A DNA stretch of 7,703 nt from positions 7,871 through 15,573 of the forward strand of contig PATE01000083.1 of assembly GCA_002712305.1 (NCBI GenBank). The letters run 5' to 3'. Position 1 is the stretch's first letter, and every line of letters begins with the position of its first letter. The translations under genes were made by a program, and so were the position numbers. Shown piece after piece: positions 5,423-7,703 of the stretch. The stretch comes from Gemmatimonadota bacterium (GTDB taxonomy: Bacteria; Latescibacterota; UBA2968; UBA8231). The notes under the pieces were generated by a model. That model did no database searches. It saw only the letters and a program-made list of their open reading frames with translations, and was not told the origin of the DNA.

Positions 5423-7703
5423 TCATTTGACCAACGTCATCTTCCGGATCTGGTTGAAATCACCGGCTTCCAGGTTGTAGAAGTAAACACCTGAAGCAAC
5501 CGAGCGACCCACCTGATCCTGACCGTCCCACTCCAAAGCATAGGTCCCAGCCTTCATCCGATTGTCGACCAGCGTGCGGACCGTCTGGCCCAGCTGGTTG
5601 TAGATGCGCAACTGCACGTCCCGAGCTGTCGGGATGCCGAAGCGAATCTCCGTCGACGGGTTGAAGGGGTTCGGGTAGTTCTGTTGCAGGACTGCCACGG
5701 AGGGCAACGCCGGCACCTTCTCTACCGTCATCGGGACACCGAAGTGGGCACTGTTCACCACCACACCGTTGGCGATCTCGATGACACCCGGCTCGTCCAC
5801 CAAAGCCATGAAGCGGACGGTTGCGAGGTCACCATCGCCACTGGCAGACCAGTCGGAGCCGATGCGACCAGAGGCCACCTCGACAACGCCTGTCTCAAAG
5901 CGGTGGAAGAAGAGCGAGCCTGCGCCGTTTCCGTCGAAGACGTCACCCTGTGCGATCGCCTGATCAGCGGCAAGAGGCTTGACCTTCTCGGGGTCATACG
6001 TCAGCTGCAACCCGAAGGCGGCAACATCGGTCATGTCCTCGAGACGGGCTGTGACCTCAAACACCCGACCTGGCCACCAGGCCTCGACCTCTTCGATCCC
6101 TTCGATTTTGGCAATCGCTGAGGTGTTGTCGCCACCACTGGTGATCATCTTGAACACCGGCGGAGCGCCAAATCCGTCATTGCCAAAGTTCTTCGTCACG
6201 AAGCCGAGGTCGATGGAGTTGACCACACCATCGTTGTTGACATCGGCGTCCCTGACGTATCCAGGATCGGAGGTGGTCTCGTTCCAGACGCTGAAGATCA
6301 AGTTGGCGTCGGCGATATCGACCTGGTTGTCATTCGTCGCGTCACCACCCCGGAGTGCACCGAGAGGTGTCGCGGGCGAAAGATCACCCAGAGCGTCAGT
6401 GCCGAAGGTCGGCGAAATCGCCTGCGTCAACCCGTTGAACAGCGTCAACGTGTCGCTACGGCCTGTTATGTAACCCGGAGCTTTCACCGTGATCTCGTAG
6501 ACTCCCGGTGGGATCTGGGTCAGTGTGAACGTGCCGAAGGCGTCCGTATTGACGTTCACCGAGTCTTCGAGTGTGCTGTCGGGATCACCACTGAACACCG
6601 GGCTGATGTCGTTCGCCGTGATGTAGTCCTGGTCGGTGATGTCCTGCGTCGACCCGATCAGACGCAAGTGCGCGTCCATGACGTCGGTGTAGTCGGAACG
6701 GCCCTCCAGTGGCACAGTGACGATCAGGCGGGCCCTCGGAGTGAGGATCACCTTACCTTCCCGAGCTGGTGCTGCAATCTCGCTTGTGCCACGATAGAAA
6801 GCGGCCTTGCGACCAGGCTCCACGCTCCACTGCAACACTGTGTCGAGCGGTGCTCCGCCCGAATAGTTGTTGACGAGGAGCTTGAAGCTGGCCACGACCT
6901 GTGAACTGTCGAATGGCGATGCCACGCGACCCACGAGCTCTCCTTGGAGCGAGAATTCGACGAAGTTGAGCTTCAACCACTGAGCGTCACCCGTTGTGGT
7001 GTCGTTCTGTGCGATTGTGCTCGGCGTCTGGAACGCACCGTTGGAGTCCTGGAAGACCTGGAAACCATTGGCGGCGTTGTCGTCGATGTCGAGGACCGTG
7101 AAGTGATTGCGTGGCACGTTCAGGTGATACGCCATCTGATCGACAGCCGTTCCCTGAGAGTTCGCCAGCAACTGGATCTCGAGCGTATCACCGGAACTGG
7201 CGACCAATGAGCTCGGGCTCAACTCGATACTGTAGAGCGGATCTGTTCCTTCAATGCGCAGGGCGCCAGGGGACTTCGACAACACGGCGCTCTGCGACCT
7301 GGAACCCAAACCAGAGGCGACGGAGTCGACCTGGCCATTCACATACACCGGTTTGGCACCGTGCGTCGTGAAGGGATCCATACTACCGGCGATGAAGATG
7401 TCGAATTCCGTCGGCGTACCGCTGATGGCGAAAGACGTCGTCTTCGTATCCCAGTTGAAGGAATTTTCACCACTCTCGCGCAGCGTTGTCACGTGCGTGC
7501 TAGCAGTATCCGTTCCAGTGATGCTGTTGATCAGGATCACGTCATCGGCGCCAGACTGACCTCTCATGTGCGTCTCGAGCTGCGTCAGGGCGGTGTACTT
7601 ACCCTTCGGCGCTGCATAGAGACGCAGATAGGCGTCGTCGGTACCGGTTCCATCATCGATCAGGAACGCATCCCACTCGAGTTTGACCACGTCACCGTTG
7701 ATG
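5423..7703 (-). CDS. Secreted cohesin-dockerin-cohesin protein with C-terminal sorting domain, 5' end cut by window edge
   Basis: The frame is open to the window edge and ends at TGA 5425-5423. A GTG at 7690 could be read as a start, but the codons upstream (I-N-G-D) continue the same beta-strand sequence and no signal peptide follows, so the gene very likely begins outside the window. Residues counted from 7690 (755 aa): 1-150, beta-rich module of unknown type; 151-320, cohesin-like (IELSPSSLVASSGDTLEIQL ... VVASFKLLV); 321-430, carboxypeptidase-regulatory-like sandwich (GTFTLTQIPPGVYEITVKAP, GY); 446-503, dockerin; 531-660, second cohesin-like domain (FEVTARLEDMTDVAAFGLQL, TYDPEKV ... LATVRFMAL); 669-755, FlgD-Ig/type-A-like sorting domain (NYPNPFNPSTEIRF, WDGQDQVG, SGVYFYNL, MTLVK). 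No Cys and no catalytic motif are seen. A surface scaffold or adhesive role is inferred. It is followed by a hairpin terminator, so it appears to be its own transcription unit or the last gene of one. Confidence 0.88.
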   Translation of the reverse strand, partial: INGDVVKLEWDAFLIDDGTGTDDAYLRLYAAPKGKYTALTQLETHMRGQSGADDVILINSITGTDTASTHVTTLRESGENSFNWDTKTTSFAISGTPTEFDIFIAGSMDPFTTHGAKPVYVNGQVDSVASGLGSRSQSAVLSKSPGALRIEGTDPLYSIELSPSSLVASSGDTLEIQLLANSQGTAVDQMAYHLNVPRNHFTVLDIDDNAANGFQVFQDSNGAFQTPSTIAQNDTTTGDAQWLKLNFVEFSLQGELVGRVASPFDSSQVVASFKLLVNNYSGGAPLDTVLQWSVEPGRKAAFYRGTSEIAAPAREGKVILTPRARLIVTVPLEGRSDYTDVMDAHLRLIGSTQDITDQDYITANDISPVFSGDPDSTLEDSVNVNTDAFGTFTLTQIPPGVYEITVKAPGYITGRSDTLTLFNGLTQAISPTFGTDALGDLSPATPLGALRGGDATNDNQVDIADANLIFSVWNETTSDPGYVRDADVNNDGVVNSIDLGFVTKNFGNDGFGAPPVFKMITSGGDNTSAIAKIEGIEEVEAWWPGRVFEVTARLEDMTDVAAFGLQLTYDPEKVKPLAADQAIAQGDVFDGNGAGSLFFHRFETGVVEVASGRIGSDWSASGDGDLATVRFMALVDEPGVIEIANGVVVNSAHFGVPMTVEKVPALPSVAVLQQNYPNPFNPSTEIRFGIPTARDVQLRIYNQLGQTVRTLVDNRMKAGTYALEWDGQDQVGRSVASGVYFYNLEAGDFNQIRKMTLVK
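5426..5686 (-). other. C-terminal FlgD-Ig/type-A-like sorting domain of the cohesin/dockerin protein
   Basis: Residues 669-755 carry NYPNPFNPSTEIRFGIP, VQLRIYNQLGQTVRTLVD, the AGTYALEWDGQDQVG turn, SGVYFYNLEAGDF and KMTLVK. The module aligns along its length with that of the downstream repeat protein, including an identical last five residues. Confidence 0.85.
5711..6100 (-). other. Second cohesin-like domain of the cohesin/dockerin protein
   Basis: Residues 531-660 show the cohesin pattern: an opening strand FEVTARLEDMTDVAAFGLQL, then TYDPEKVKPL (the usual 'hxYDPxxLxh'), a Gly-rich middle, GDGDLATVRFMAL (the usual 'G.G.LatlxFxv') and a final strand before ALPSVAVLQQ. It sits directly after the dockerin. 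Confidence 0.65.
6182..6355 (-). other. Dockerin domain with two calcium-binding loops
   Basis: Residues 446-503 hold two F-hand-like loops. Loop 1 is GDATNDNQVDIAD, with ligands D450, T452, D454, D458 and D461; position 3 is Thr instead of the usual Asn/Asp. Loop 2 is DADVNNDGVVNSID, with D483, N485, D487, N491 and D494, a textbook arrangement. Each loop is followed by a short helix (ANLIFSVWN; LGFVTKNFG). Dockerins bind cohesins with calcium. The partner here is not known. Confidence 0.85.
6731..7240 (-). other. First cohesin-like domain of the cohesin/dockerin protein
   Basis: Residues 151-320 contain YSIELSPSSLVASSGDTLEI, AVDQMAYHLNVPRNHFTVLD, a polar loop region and SSQVVASFKLLVNN followed by a WSVEPGRKAAF strand and VILTP. 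The order of strands fits cohesin-type sandwiches, although it is longer and more divergent than the second copy. Confidence 0.5.

Noticed and set aside
6182-6355. Reading the dockerin as evidence of a true cellulosome
   Set aside because: No glycoside hydrolase, carbohydrate-binding module or scaffoldin-type repeat is visible in the window, and dockerins are common in non-cellulolytic bacteria.
5688-7690. Possibility that the cohesin/dockerin protein starts at GTG 7690
   Set aside because: The frame stays open upstream to the window edge, the sequence continues as a beta strand, and no signal peptide follows this GTG although the protein carries a secretion module.

Overview
The window is a stretch of bacterial chromosome with every convincing gene on the minus strand. 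It reads from right to left as (A) the 3' part of a gene for a large secreted multidomain protein (5423 to beyond 7703), (B) a 1452-1465 residue secreted repeat protein (633 to about 5000), and (C) the 5' part of a lipoprotein gene with TPR-like repeats (554 to beyond 1). Both ends of the window cut through genes, so A lacks its N-terminus and C lacks its C-terminus.

Both A and B end in an NxPNPFNP...WDG...SGxYFYxL...MTLVK domain. This is the FlgD-Ig/type-A-like C-terminal sorting module found on secreted proteins of the Bacteroidetes/FCB assemblage and related uncultivated phyla (for example Latescibacterota-, Eisenbacteria- or Marinimicrobia-like lineages). Together with moderately high GC, GTG starts, a single Cys in B, no visible Cys in A, and cohesin- and dockerin-like modules, this suggests an uncultivated FCB-type bacterium. 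No phylogenetic marker is present, so the phylum is an inference.

Protein A carries, in order, a beta-rich module of unknown type, a cohesin-like domain, a carboxypeptidase-regulatory-like beta sandwich, a dockerin with two calcium loops, a second cohesin-like domain and the sorting domain. Protein B carries a signal peptide, a cohesin-like domain, about eight tandem Ig/cadherin-like repeats rich in Asp, a less clear region with a second PNPxNP motif, one more Ig-like domain and the sorting domain. Protein C is a predicted membrane-anchored TPR lipoprotein. A and B are separated by a 392-base gap with a strong hairpin terminator and possible but weak promoter elements for B. B and C are only 78 bases apart with no clear terminator, so they may be co-transcribed.

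A reasonable working model, not proven by the sequence, is a cell-surface or extracellular adhesive/scaffold assembly. In it, A and B are exported and attached through their C-terminal modules and may contact each other by cohesin-dockerin pairing, while C is a periplasm- or outer-membrane-tethered TPR partner. No enzyme, mobile element, CRISPR array, tRNA or rRNA was found.
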